Shown here one piece after another: positions 21,650 to 32,246 of a stretch of 64,000 bases of DNA (within the stretch, counting starts at the first letter, position 1; every line of letters begins with the position of its first letter). This DNA comes from Liopterus haemorrhoidalis. Its lineage: Eukaryota; Arthropoda; Insecta; Coleoptera; Dytiscidae. A program made the position numbers and the translations under genes. The notes under the pieces are model-generated. The model did not search any database. It saw nothing but the letters and a program-made list of their open reading frames with translations, and was not told where the DNA came from. The stretch spans positions 20,434,092-20,498,091 of the forward strand of contig OZ020611.1 of NCBI GenBank assembly GCA_963971575.1, read 5' to 3'.

Positions 21650-22440
21650 CACTTGAAAATAAATTGACATTTAATGAATGCTCATAAAAATTTCTGTGTC
21701 CTCTGTGGATCTTCTTCACTCATTAGACACTAATCCTTCAAATCTGCTAATACTGCAATTTTTATTATTTAAATATCTTAAAGTGTTGTTTATTGATTGT
21801 AAAAGAGAAGAAAGTCTTCCTGTGTGTCTGTGTCCTCCAGAACTCGTTACAAAGCACATGTTACACGCATATCATTAAACACATCCACCTGTAGCATACA
21901 TTTCGACATATCATCGAATCTTTAATTGAATATAGGCTGATATTTAAGTTCATTTAGCCGGCAATAAATTACTGGCTGAAACAAGTAAGGTACCATCATA
22001 ACGTGTGCTAAATTCAGATTTGATCCCCCAGGGCCGGATATTCTGCACGAAATGATATCATATGTATCGTATGTATGTATATTGGTATGTACCCTTGGAA
22101 TATTATATCAAGACTTTCTTTTTACTTTGTACCGAATATCAAAAGGGCAAAATTAATTGTTGAATATTAATTATTAATGAGAAAATATATTAATAAATTA
22201 TATTTGCATATTTACTTGAAAATGATGTGTTATTATTTACACATTTATATGAGTATACAAAAATTGATGTGTATTTTCGCACATATTAAGAATCCTTAGA
22301 TATCTAGAAACTGACCCCCCCCCAGGGCTCGAATACTGGACGTTTTAGACGTTATTGTTTTAAACCTATTTTTGACTGTAATCAGAACAATGTTTGTGAA
22401 ATCAATTTTCGTCCTTTAATTTAAGTATTACAAAATTTTA
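21650..22440. other. Unassigned sequence
   Basis: No gene. Two similar short blocks, CCCCAGGGCCGGATATTCTG near 22027 and CCCCAGGGCTCGAATACTGG near 22318, are in direct orientation about 290 bp apart. A hairpin-like ATGTGTATTTTCGCACAT lies near 22268, similar to motifs at the ends of family A. Confidence 0.4.
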
Positions 22441-22450
22441 TACCCTACAT

Positions 22451-23267
22451 CAGCGTTTCCCAACCGGGGGGCGGTGAAGGTTTCGTCGGGGGGGGGGGGG
22501 CGAAGTCATACAAGATCAAAACATGAAAATATAATAGAAATTCGCTCAATCTTGCAAGATATAAATTTTATTCATATTTATAAATACGAGTATTATATTT
22601 ATATTCAGAAAAATATACCTTTCATAACATAAATAAAATAAATATTTTATTTATTATTCTACATAATTACTTATTTTGACAACTAATTTAAGCTACAGGC
22701 TATTTCAGACGTTTAAGCGGAACTAAATGGTTTATTAATTTTCTAAAGTTGTCACTAGCTAATTTTATAATGAGTAAATTGGGCTTTTGCTAACCAAACT
22801 GATCAAAAGCAATCCAAATTCAAGTTGTACTTTGAAGTAGGTACGACTTAAAAGTGCAATTTTTTTATTATATTTTTTTTAGTACTCTCCAAGCTACAGA
22901 TAACTCAAGAGCAAGGATGCGAATATCAAAATATAACGCACTTTTAACACTTGTAAATAAAAATACTTTACTTTCAAGTCGTTGTAGGGAATATAATCGT
23001 CATATATATTATAGTTTTTGTCAACCGTAAAAGATACTGAAAAAATGTTTAAGCAAAAATTGTTTCTTTTGAAAAGCTCTATCCAAAGATACTCAATATG
23101 ACATATGTTCCCATATAACAATTCGAAACTGTCCTTAATATCCTGTACTTTCGAAAAATTTCAATACTACCATTTAATGTTTTGTATAAATTTTAGTTCA
23201 AAATTTTTCCCAACTTGCTCACACGTTGCCTTTTCGAGAAAAATCGTGTTCCCTCTATCTTGATACA

Positions 23268-23347
<80 letters not shown>

Positions 23348-23411
23348 GGGCTGCAGACAATATTGATATAATTTCGGGGGGTCCCATGTCAGAAAAGGTT
23401 GAGAAACAATG
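22451..23411. mobile_element. Non-autonomous hAT element with 8-bp target duplication
   Basis: Left end CAGCGTTTCCCAACC, right end GGTTGAGAAACAATG, imperfectly inverted. Flanks are CCCTACAT on both sides (22443-22450 and 23412-23419), a perfect 8-bp duplication. G-rich runs follow the left end and precede the right end (GGGGGGGG at about 22489; TTTCGGGGGGTCCC at about 23372), typical of this kind of hAT MITE. I recognise no transposase in the 961-bp interior. Confidence 0.9.
23270..23343. repeat. (TA)n microsatellite
   Basis: About 74 bp of uninterrupted TA inside the hAT element at 22451-23411. The Ile-Tyr open frames on both strands come from it. Confidence 0.95.
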
Positions 23412-23419
23412 CCCTACAT

Positions 23420-23835
23420 CACTCGTCTGTTTAGCTGTGTTTCTCGAAAAATGAGCTATTAATTTTGAATATTCGTCATATCCTAATTTGCTAGGACATT
23501 TCAGATTCACCGCACAATCGTGACCTTAAAAACAAATATTGTAAATTGCTTATAATTTGTTCCAATTGTGTATCATCACGCATGTGCATGTTTTCTTTGT
23601 ATTATTATATAGAAATTGATTAAAAAATTAATTCGATATCAAAAAAATGGGATTTAGAAGTCAGGGGCAGTATTTTTTTTTTGTCATAATCGCATCAATA
23701 TCAACGATTTTTTATAATTGGTTTGCAGCAGCTTTTTGTCCGAAAAGCCGCCTCAAAATTTTCTTTCTATATACAGTTTTGTTTGTTTATCGTGACTGCT
23801 GAGAACGAAAAACATTCTCAAAAGAGTTTTTCTGT
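23420..23835. other. Unassigned sequence
   Basis: No feature recognised. Confidence 0.4.
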
Positions 23836-23839
23836 TGGA

Positions 23840-24570
23840 TTTCCGTTTGTTGATATGATGATACTTACCTGTGGGTCTGTTGATTGTCTTTCGTTCGGCC
23901 TATTGGTCTGTTGTTCTATTTGTGTCAGTCAGACGTTCTGTTCTCCCGATGGTTTGTCATTCGATTGTTCCATTGCTTTGTCTATTTATCGATCTGTTGG
24001 CCGGTTACTTTATCGGACCGTTCAGTCAATATGCCAGTTTGTTGGTTTGTCGATATATAGATTAGTCAGTCTTTCATTTTGTCATTCATACTATGTTTCA
24101 CTCTATAGGTTTGACTATTTTCCATCCTGTAGATCTGTTTTTCTATCAGTCTATCAGTTAGTCAGTCTGTTTAATCATTAATTTATCGATATGTAGGTCT
24201 ACTGGTATGTCATTTTATTGTTCTGTCGATTTGATGATTTGACAATCGGTCGGTATGACGATTTCTCTTTGTCGTTCTGCAGGACTGGCACTCTGGCGAC
24301 TAGCAAATTTTCAGTCTGTCAGCGGGTCTGTCATTTTGTGGTTTTCTGTCAGTTTGTTGATCTGTTCATTTACTAATTTGTCAGTCTGTTGGTCTACCGG
24401 TCTACTATTCTACAAATTTTTGTAAGTTTGTTGGCTTGTCGTTCTGTCGATATGTTGGTTTGTCCATTTTCTAGTCTATTGGTTTACTGGTTTATCATTC
24501 TGTTTGTCTACCGTTTTGTCATTCTGTCATTTTTTGCCAGTTGGCCTGTCAGCCTATCGGTTTATCGAAT
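23840..24570. repeat. TCTG/TTGG/TCGAT cryptically simple tract
   Basis: Runs of units such as GTCTGTTGGTTTGTCGATCTG without fixed period. The 152-, 64- and 90-codon frames here (rich in L, S, V, Y, R, C) are readings of this tract. The same sequence type recurs at 24940-25095, 25866-25900 and 59960-61390. Confidence 0.75.
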
Positions 24571-24689
24571 TATCGGCAGAGATCGAAATGGAAAATTTCA
24601 CGAATGGGAACACCACTTTGGTACATTTGGTACATTTCGAGCCCTGCTTATCGATCTGTAAATACAGTGCTGGATTAAGCTTTAAACTG

Positions 24690-24925
24690 AATGAATAGAA
24701 TGGATCCCTAAGAAAATTAGGATCGAAGCGACGAGCAGAAAAGGAAATCGAATTGAAGTAATGAGCAAAAATAAAGAAGGTAAGATCGAAGTGTTGAGCA
24801 AAAAAAAAGGAAGTCGTGTCGAAGTAATGAGCAAAAAAAGGAAATCGATTCTAATTGATGAGAAAAAAAAAATCAAAAGGAAAATCGAATCAAAGTGATG
24901 AGCAAAGAAAAAAAGAAGAACCAAA
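24690..24925. repeat. Minisatellite of about 30 bp, GATCGAAGTRATGAGCAAAA
   Basis: Degenerate units containing TCGAAGTAATGAGCAAAAAA followed by GGAAATCG. Related to the arrays at 48.9-51.05 kb (GAATCCAAGTGATGACAAAA) and, on the other strand, 40.2-40.4 kb. Confidence 0.7.
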
Positions 24926-24939
24926 TCAGGAATTGTGTT

Positions 24940-25100
24940 AATTGTTCTATATACCTGTTTTTGATCGGTTGGTCTGTCTTTTTATCGGTTATGAATTTAT
25001 CAGCCAAACGATTTGTCGATCTGCTAGACATTGGTCTATTATTTTATCGATCTGTTAAGGTATTGATCAGTCTATTCTTCTGTTGATATGTCATATTGTC
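24940..25100. repeat. TCTG-type simple tract, split by a LINE insertion
   Basis: TTGATCGGTTGGTCTGTC-type sequence that stops where the LINE tail begins and resumes at 25866 beyond the LINE. Confidence 0.55.
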
Positions 25101-25109
25101 GGTGTTATG

Positions 25110-25865
25110 TACATTATGAAAAAATGTTTACACAAGTCAAAAATTACATACATGTCAATTTAGATAAAATTACAATAGAAACAGATTGCAGTGATATTAC
25201 AATATATTAAAATGAGTCGATAGTATAAAATTCACTTACATTATATAAACAGTTTTCCGTCAGTATGAATTTCATTCTGAGTTTAAAGCTCTTTATGTTT
25301 AAAACCCTGATCTTCTGTGGTAAATGATTATAAAGGACTGCTGCTAGATACGTACCATTTTTAATTGTGAGTATTATAAATTTTTGCAAAGTTAGAGGGA
25401 TTTTCCTTTACATATATCAGACAGGTATATACAAATAAACTGTAAACAGTCATTATATTCGATTTAGTGAAAAATGAGCGGCAATGAGCCCTGTAGGGCG
25501 CATTGTTCACTATTCGTATGGCCTGTTTCTGTATTTTAAAGATACACTCAAGAAAACTGCTACCACTCCAGAGTAATATGCCATAAGACACACGTGACTG
25601 GAAAGTGGCAAAGTAAAAAATGCGTAAGGTTTCGTATGAGACACACGATTTAAGTTTTCTCAACGCAAAATTATTTTTCCGTAACGAAGACGCAAGAAAA
25701 TCAATATGCCGTTCCCAATTTAATTGGCCGTCGATAATTAAGCCTAGGAACTTGACTGGTTCGCCAAAAGTGATGTCGTTGGCTATGTTCCGGTTTAGCG
25801 AGAATATTAAATTATGAGATTTATTCTCATTTAGGGTAAGGAGATTGGCAGAAAACCAAGTTAAT
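25110..25865 (-). pseudogene. LINE reverse-transcriptase fragment, copy 1 of a two-copy family
   Basis: Minus-strand translation gives TWFSANLLTLNENKSHNLIF, EPVKFLGLIIDGQLNWERHI, a REIVRKLKSCVSYETLR-like stretch, FYFATFQSRVSYGILLWSGS, IQKQAIRIVNNAPYRAHCRS, VYVKENPSNF-like, then NGTYLAAVLYNHLPQKIRVL and IKSFKLRMKFILTENCLY. This is the palm/thumb and C-terminus of a CR1/Jockey-like polymerase. The order FLG-x-x-ID, YF-A-x-F-Q-S, YGI-W, QK-A-x-RI, HCR and N-x-LP-x-x-I is intact but broken by a frame change near 25380. It is the same family as the LINE at 26985-28003, diverged, and the same orientation. It lies inside a TCTG tract. Confidence 0.75.
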
Positions 25866-25909
25866 TATCTGTCATTCTGTTAGTCTGTTTATCTGATGTA
25901 GCTAAGTTA

Positions 25910-26230
25910 AATTTTATATTTAACTCTTCCCTGAAAGTGATAGTTTAGCTAAAATTTAACCAACCACCAATTATCACGTGTTTGTTAAAGTTGTTGACCG
26001 TTTATTAATAAACAAACAAGAAATATGATATTTTTATTGCTATGTCGTCTATCCACTTGTCGTAATATTCTAAACACTTGTCTTTCCAATTAATTCATTT
26101 TCAAACCTAACGGTAGTTCTTAATTAGAATATTATCAAAATATTATACACAACACTAAGCTAGTCACCGATATCTTTTATTTAAAACAAATTTGCTTATT
26201 TTTATTAGATACTTGAATTAATTTAGTAAG
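25910..26230. other. Unassigned AT-rich sequence
   Basis: No feature recognised. Confidence 0.4.
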
Positions 26231-26234
26231 AGCA

Positions 26235-26340
26235 CGTGCTGAGAGCTGGTGACTTCAATGCTCGACATTTCCATAATCAAAACAGTTGTACAAGAAAAAT
26301 CAACTCAGCCAATGACTTTGAATTTAATTAACTTATCTGC
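26235..26340 (+). pseudogene. Short LINE endonuclease fragment
   Basis: The plus strand reads RAGDFNARHFHNQNSCTRKI, resembling the GDFNA-x-H motif of apurinic-type LINE endonucleases. Only about 30 residues match. Possibly chance, but the GDFNARH core is characteristic. Confidence 0.4.
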
Positions 26341-26945
26341 AAGTTGTTTATCTGAGAATTTAGTAAACAATTTTGTCAATATAATAAAATAATTTAACCT
26401 GCTATAATTAACAAAAAATAAACTAAATATGGTAAAATTAAAATTCAAATAGTTCGAGTTATTTTTTGAACAAATGCTAATGATTTTTGCGGTAAGATCT
26501 GAGTGTTTTGTAATGTAGAATATATTATGTTAATTGATTTTGTGGTTATAAATCAAAGACCAGTTTAGATTTAAAACTAACGGATTCGGTTACGACCTTC
26601 GCAACTCTCAATAGCTACCCTGCTGACAAATATAAATATTACCTCTAATAGGTCTGTTCAGGATTTCAGAATTTTAAAATGTGTTTTGTTGTGGCGCTAA
26701 AACATCAAAATTCCGAATATTTCTATAGAATAAATTAGTGATTCATAGAAAAGAAAGAAGACAGATTGGTAAAGATGATCTAAGAAAGGTTTTAGTGGAA
26801 ACTGGGATTTCTCTCCCAGGGTTACTCGGGAGCAAAATCCCGGGAATAAAGATGATATTTTTTTTAATAAGGACGGGGAGGGGGGTTATACAAAAATCAA
26901 TTAATATTTTTGCTCCTGTACCTTCAGAATTAGAACTCGATTAAA
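26341..26945. other. Unassigned AT-rich sequence
   Basis: No feature recognised. Confidence 0.4.
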
Positions 26946-26949
26946 AAAA

Positions 26950-28945
26950 GAAAAAGATGGTAAGTGTGAATTTCCACACATTTCAGGATTAATAATGATA
27001 ATAATAATAATATTTATTTCATGCTAGACATCTTTACGATGTTTACATTTGTCAGTACAAATATGATAATTTAATTAAACAAAAGTAGAAAAACATTTGA
27101 AAACTTTGAAAAATGAAAATAATTATGATAGATAAGAGAAAAAAAATGTATATATAAAATTAACAAAGATAGAAAAAACAGCTTACATGTTAAGTGTAAT
27201 TATTGAAATTAATTTTGAAAAATTCGTCCGAATTGTAGACAATTCTCAATAAGATTTTTTTTAATCTTGAACTTAAATAATCTAATTGATAAAGTTTTTA
27301 AAGAGACTGGTAGGTAGTTAAAGAAAGTGGCTGCCAAAAAAATACCATTCCTAGATTTAGACAATCTAAGTCTTGGTAGTCTGATGTTGCCAGCAGAGCG
27401 AACATTGTAAACATGTCTAGAAGATACGGTTACAAATTTGTTCGGATTTTCTTTAACGTATACCAGACAAAACGTATACCTCAACATAAACAAATAAACT
27501 AAAGAAAGATAAAATGCTGCATTTCTTAAAGAGCTCTCGGCAGTGGTGCCTGTTAGGAACATTATTCAGGATTCTTACAGCACGTTTTTGGAGTAAGAAA
27601 ATTCTGTTGACAGATGAACTTAAACCCCAGTGAATTATGCCGTAAGTTAAGGGCGACTGAAAAGCAGCAAAATAGAACAAACGCAGCATATCGAATGACA
27701 CAGACGTTTTCAGCCTGATGAACGCATAGATAACCCTTTTAAGAACGTTTGCCAAATAGTTAATGTGATCGTGCCAGCTAAGTGTACTATCGATATAAAT
27801 CCCAAGAAATTTGATTGGCCCCCCGAACTGAATATTAATATCAATATTGCGGTTAAGTGAAAAAATAATTTGTTGGGTTTTATTATTATTAAGAGTAAGA
27901 CGGTTTGAAGTGAACCAATCTTTAACTATCACCATTTCCTGTTCTGTAGTACTGACCACATCGTTAACAGGTTCGCAGGTTTTTAATAAGGGAATGGTGA
28001 TTATTTGGGATGCCAAAACAAATTTTATTATTATTATTTTTTTTTTGTTAATTTTAATTCGAATGCCTAATACCATTATTTAGGTTTCTAAACATGTGCA
28101 GTATTTTTTTATATAGCAAGGTTCATTAAGATTTTGAAAATTGCGCCTATGGCTTCCATTGGTTGTTTTACATCATAACTTCGCCCCTCTGATTTCGTGT
28201 ATTCAATTTCAACAATTTCCACTAGTTATTAAATTTACGCTTTTAAAAATTAAATGCAACATTTGCCCAAATATAACTAGAATTTTGAAAAAATTATTTA
28301 AACAAAATGCAAAAAAAAAAAACAGAAAAAATAAAATTATCCCGAGAGCGGAGCGAACCTTAGCTTGCAAATTAGAACGCGTGTATGCTAGCCATTACAC
28401 TATGAAAGCATGCTGGTTTACTGTGTTAGATAAGTTATTAAATATTTTACGTGGTCAAGCAAAAAATGCGTTATTTTCCGAAAACATAATCTGATCAAAA
28501 ATTCCTGTTGTACTACTTCGGTTCACACAAATGTACATTACCTAGAATTTTTTCAGATTTTCTGGGCTACAGGTGTGGGACAATTTTTTTTTGCACAATT
28601 TAGGCAAATATCGTCAAAATAATTTATTTTGCAAAAATAAAAATTTGATCGTTAATCCACGTACTAAGGGTTACTCATTTAATACCCTAAGCAGAATTAA
28701 AAAAATATATATATATATATATATTTTCGATGAGCATATATTTGTTTATATTTTTAGGGGGATATGTTTTAGTATTTTTCCTATGTGCGGGTCAAAGAGT
28801 TGTATAAGCATGCCAAATTTCAATTTTCTAGGTTTAGCCGTTTGGCTACAATTTTTACCGAACAGACAGACAGACAGACGACAAAATGACGGTATAAGGG
28901 TTTTTTGGTCATACCTAAAATCCCTAAAAAGTAGGCCATTTATCA
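26950..28945 (+). repeat. Family A repeat, copy interrupted by a LINE
   Basis: The left part is the hairpin AAGTGTGAATTTCCACACAT at about 26958, ending TTTCAGG near 26988. The right part resumes near 28004 with GGGATGCCAAAACAAATTTT and runs through AATTCGAATGCCTAATACCA, GGTTCATTAAGATTTTGAAA, a tRNA-like stretch on the minus strand at 28340-28412, GATCAAAAATTCCTGTTGTA, AGCCGTTTGGCTACAATTTT, a short CAGA tract (28862-28880) and AAGGGTTTTTTGGTCATACC. The same blocks are uninterrupted at 49127-50152, so the approximately 1-kb segment between the two halves is an insertion. Confidence 0.75.
26985..28003 (-). pseudogene. LINE reverse-transcriptase fragment, copy 2, inserted in family A
   Basis: The minus strand gives VKDWFTSNRLTLNNNKTQQI, GPIKFLGIYIDSTLSWHDHI, then a KRVIYAFIRLKTSVSFDMLR stretch, FYFAAFQSPLTYGIIHWGLS, LQKRAVRILNNVPNRHHCRE, and in another phase VYVKENPNKFVTVSSRHVYN and RNGIFLAATFFNYLPVSLKT. 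About 270 residues of a CR1/Jockey-like polymerase remain; the catalytic core upstream is lost to 5' truncation. One frameshift near 27500 splits it. The first 24 codons of the long frame that opens at 28076 come from the flanking family A sequence. The 3' end is an (ATT)-type tract near 26995-27012. Same family as the copy at 25110-25865. Confidence 0.8.
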
Positions 28946-29250
28946 ATATATTTCTTATTAATTAAATAGATACGAAGTAAATGCAAAAAAAATCGCTGGG
29001 ATTTTTTAATATAAATTTTAATGTGACGAAATTTTCGCAAATTATTTAAATTAAGTTTAAAAAAAATAAATAAAAGCTCTTAGTACTCATATAACGAATA
29101 AAAATGTTTATAAAAAAACTGTTGATTTTATTGATTATCGAAAAAATATTGTTATAGACATTTTACACTTTTTACACTTATTAAATACCTACAAAATTCT
29201 AAAATGTGTGAAAAGTCACACTTTATATCAATTTTGTTTTGTAAGTAACA
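28946..29250. other. AT-rich sequence with a family A-like inverted terminus
   Basis: Near 29185-29228 the sequence AAATACCTACAAAATTCTAA followed by the hairpin ATGTGTGAAAAGTCACAC is the inverted form of the motif at 49127-49165. It may be a right-hand terminus of the element to its left. Otherwise nothing recognised. Confidence 0.4.
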
Positions 29251-29252
29251 CT

Positions 29253-29706
29253 TCACTCAATAAGTTTCAGGTCTGACATATATATGGCAACACTGTTGAC
29301 AGATCCATATTATTTCTGGATAGTACCAACCTTCAAACGATACGTGTGTAAATTTCAGGATATTCTGACAATTTGTTACAGTGGTTTTAGTAACTCCAGT
29401 TTTGTAATTTTCAAAAGAATGGATAAAAAAGAATTTCGTGTGTTGATTAAACATTGTTTTTTGATGGGAAAAAATAGTGTTGAAGCCAAACAGGTGCTTG
29501 ATAAGCGTTATAGAGACTCTGCACCAGACAAATCAACTATTACTGATTGGTATGCTGAATTTAAATTAATTAATAAATTTTAATTTTTTTAATTTTAGGA
29601 GCATTTGAATTAATGCATCACACGAAGGAGAGTATGTTGATGAATAAAGTCGAATTTCTATAAAAAAAATTGTTTTTCTTAGTTAGACCGGCGACTTATT
29701 GAGTGA
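29253..29706 (+). mobile_element. Short mariner derivative (MITE-like)
   Basis: Inverted ends: TCACTCAATAAGTTTCAGGT on the left and, read inward from the right, TCACTCAATAAGTCGCCGGT. The roughly 450-bp segment keeps only the N-terminus of a mariner transposase. Exact outer boundary and target duplication are unclear. Confidence 0.7.
29419..29583 (+). CDS. Mariner transposase N-terminal fragment, 54 aa
   Basis: Starting at ATG 29419 the peptide reads MDKKEFRVLIKHCFLMGKNS, then VEAKQVLDKRYRDSAPDKST and ITDWYAEFK. This is the first helix-turn-helix of mariner transposases: M-D/E-x-x-E-x-R-x-LIKH-x-F, EA-x-x-x-LD, Y-GDSAP, T-x-x-W-x-x-EF. The usual continuation with a GRP hinge is replaced by LINKF and a stop, so the central and catalytic parts are deleted. 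I chose the second ATG of the open frame because homology starts there. The peptide might still bind the element ends, but this is speculative. Confidence 0.75.
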   Translation: MDKKEFRVLIKHCFLMGKNSVEAKQVLDKRYRDSAPDKSTITDWYAEFKLINKF

Positions 29707-29709
29707 CGT

Positions 29710-30425
29710 GGTAGTAGCGAAATGTTGTCAATAATAACGGAAAATGATTCACAAGAAAGTCATGAGAGGTCACTGGCATCAAATAATTAAAATATAAAAA
29801 TATCAATAATTATATTTAAAAAATATCTAGTCTATATAAAGTTATAATCATTAAGGTAAATAAAAGCCCGAAGAATTTCAATTAAAAATCTCCTCGCCTA
29901 TATATGGCAATACGTAACCATCTATAGTATGCCATATTTTGATAATTAACTTTTTAGCAAATGTGAAAATTGGACTCATTCTGTTAAAGAATCTCACTCA
30001 AGTAAAATACATACTGAAAAAGTACTTTTAAAACATTATATTCAGTACACGTACGATTAATAATCCATAAAAAATAATATCCGAGAGTTGAGTGCGTCCC
30101 AACAGGCTCGTGCTTCCGACCAATAGCATCAACGGTCTCAACTATACCTTTCAGCTGATGAACCTTCCAAACACCTGCTGGATATACCTTGCCACAGCGC
30201 GGCACAGAACCGCTATACAATCCTACTGCTTTTTTTACTTTTCACTTTGGTAATTAATGGTCTTTGCTGTATTAATGCATGCAATCCCAAAAACACTACA
30301 ATATTTCGATTTGGATGAAGTCAGGCGGCGCTATAATATGATTACTAATTTATTCCTTGGGTTTGTTATGGGGAAATATTGGTTTTTGGAATATCCGCAA
30401 AATTGTGAAATGGTGTAATATTTCA
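29710..30425. other. Unassigned sequence
   Basis: A 78-codon minus frame at 29984-30220 contains a plausible but unrecognised peptide (KGIVETVDAIGRKHEPVGTH). No other support for a gene. Confidence 0.35.
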
Positions 30426-30429
30426 CGGA

Positions 30430-30545
30430 ATTATTAGGGGCGGTTTTCTAATGCGTAATATGTGCAAATTTTATAAAGGTTCTAATTAAGAAATGAAAAA
30501 TCGACTGTAATTTATTCTAACTGTAATATTTAGTCCATTTAGTCA
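30430..30545. repeat. Single unit of the 35.8-kb tandem repeat
   Basis: Contains TTATTAGGGGCGGTTTTCTA, GTGCAAATTTTATAAAGG and AATTAAGAAATGAAAAATCG in the same order as the units at 35805-36200. Confidence 0.6.
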
Positions 30546-30827
30546 GCCAGTACACGTAAATTATATGAGACCAGGCCCGGTTAGAGGGGGAGGGCAAAGG
30601 AAACAAATGCACCAGGGCCCGAGCGACCAAGAGGTCTGTGCCGATCGTTTTATTTTTGTGTTTTTATAGATGAAAAGTTACAATAAATAAAATTTTGATG
30701 GAGTAGTTTACATGGTAGTTGAAGTAATAGTAATTATAGATGTTTAGTAAAAAAAAGTTTTTTGAAGTTGACCTCCGTATTATTTTACTACAGGGCCTGT
30801 AGTAGATATAGTAGATTAGTCAAAACA

Positions 30828-30996
30828 ATTTTTTTTTTTTTAAGAGTGAGGCCAGGGCAAATTTTTGTTCCAGGTACTGTCATTACTCTCCACGGTCCTG
30901 GATGAGACATATTTGTAAGATGTTTGTAAATGTTGTGTTGACGAGTGTTACTTTAAGCTGAGTCGACCCCTAGGTTGAGTGCATAGTATTGGAAAA
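30828..30996 (-). repeat. SINE-like direct repeat, copy 1
   Basis: About 170 bp beginning with a T run and containing CTCTCCACGGTCCTGG, ATATTTGTAAGATG, GTTGTGTTGACGAGTGTTAC and CTAGGTTGAGTGCATAGTAT. On the minus strand the T run reads as a terminal poly-A, as in a retroposon. A second copy in the same orientation is at 32247-32403, and family B lies exactly between the two. Confidence 0.55.
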
Positions 30997-31145
30997 TAAA
31001 AAAATCAGCTGTGGCCACCACAGGACCGACCGCAAAATAAAGTACTTGTATAAAATACATTCTAACAGGACAGTAGAAGTAAATTGCCCTAATATTTTCT
31101 AACAGAGATATTATTTATCATAACCATGGAAACGTAATATAAGTA

Positions 31146-31442
31146 TAAGCTGTTCACTTTTGTAAGAACACACTAGATCTGGTTATTTTGGTTACTTTTA
31201 TGGTGCGTTACTGGCTTTAAATGTCAATTAAAAATATTCCTTACGCTGTAAAACCGACTTTAGGTTGATAAGGTTATGATCATTATAATTAAGATATCAT
31301 TTTTCATTATGACATATGTCAACTGGATCGGCATTTAAAAAAAGTGACATTTTTTATTACCAACATGACATACAGCTTCAAAGGTGCGAACTATTGAAAA
31401 AAAAATCCCTCTTAGTTTGTTTTTACAAAAGTGAACTGCTTA
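31146..31442. mobile_element. 297-bp MITE nested in family B (MITE 1)
   Basis: Ends TAAGCTGTTCACTTTTGTAA on the left and, inward from the right, TAAGCAGTTCACTTTTGTAA. Flanked by TA on both sides (31144-31145 and 31443-31444). Subterminal motifs are CTAGATCTGGTTA (left) and CTAAGAGGGA (right, inward). No open frame. Confidence 0.8.
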
Positions 31443-31501
31443 TATTAAGAAATAGATAATTTTTTCGTTTTATCAAAAAATGTCTCAAATAAAAGGTGTT
31501 A

Positions 31502-31839
31502 TTATCTGTCTCATTTTGTAATACGAAACTAAGAGGGAAACTTCATTTTTCATGTTGTATATTTAAAATATCATCTTAGGTTGGTAATTCTGAAGTGGCA
31601 CCTTTCAAAATATTTGACATGTCAATCACAATTTTGATAAATCAATCGCCATTTTGACATGTCAATTTGTTATCTGACATATATAGTTTTTGAGTGAATA
31701 TAACCTCGATATAATAAAACTTAACCAAATTTTAAAAACCAGATTTACAAGTTCACATGTTTCCATAAAAGTCTATTTACACCACAACAGTCACCAAAGT
31801 AACCAGATCTAGTTTCGTATTACAAAATGAGACAGATTA
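31502..31839. mobile_element. 338-bp MITE nested in family B (MITE 2)
   Basis: Ends TTATCTGTCTCATTTTGTAA on the left and, inward from the right, TAATCTGTCTCATTTTGTAA. Flanked by TA (31500-31501 and 31840-31841). It has the same subterminal motifs as MITE 1 but on opposite sides: CTAAGAGGGA left, CTAGATCTGGTTA right. The two are therefore related and inserted in opposite orientation. Confidence 0.8.
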
Positions 31840-32246
31840 TAGCTATTGGTTTAATAGCAACTTTGGTTAAACACATTTTTTAGAAATATTTTTCTGTTGT
31901 TAAATATTCGCAAAAATCTTAAATCGACACGAGTAAACTCCCATTTCTAATCAACCGATTTTTACCAAAAGTTGATCAACTCGTGCCATTGATGTCAAAA
32001 GCTTAAATATGAAGTTTCATAAAAATCCTTTTAGCCGAATTTGCTCTGCACGTGTACACAGACAGACGGACGGACAGACAGACAGACAGACGGACAGACG
32101 GGCAGACAGACCGACAGACATCATGCTAAAAATAGTCAAAACGTTATGTATGGACCTCAATTCGTGGAGATCCATCGAAATCTCGAAATGTCAAAATCGG
32201 TATGACCACAATACCTCCCTTATATACATATATTGGCAGTCGGTAA

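Larger units (their letters stand above)
30997..32246 (+). repeat. Family B repeat, copy with two nested MITEs
   Basis: Begins CAGCTGTGGCCACCACAGG then ACCGACCGC, continues AAAGTACTTGTATAAAATAC, and after two MITE insertions resumes with TTTTTCTGTTGTTAAATATT, ATCGACACGAGTAAACTCCC, a CAGA/CGGA tract at 32060-32118 and AATCGGTATGACCACAATA. It ends TTGGCAGTCGGTAA. The ends ACCGACCGC and GCAGTCGGT are inverted. Copies at 45737-46319 and 50343-50794. No coding capacity; the 103-codon frame at 32009-32320 is a reading of the repeat. Confidence 0.7.

Noticed and set aside
23193..23510. 105- and 79-codon frames on opposite strands
   Set aside because: Both owe most of their length to the (TA)n tract (Ile-Tyr runs) inside a hAT MITE.
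23723..24661. Open frames of 152, 64 and 90 codons resembling membrane proteins
   Set aside because: They translate the TCTG/TTGG simple-sequence tract; the biased Leu/Ser/Val/Tyr/Cys content follows from the DNA repeat.
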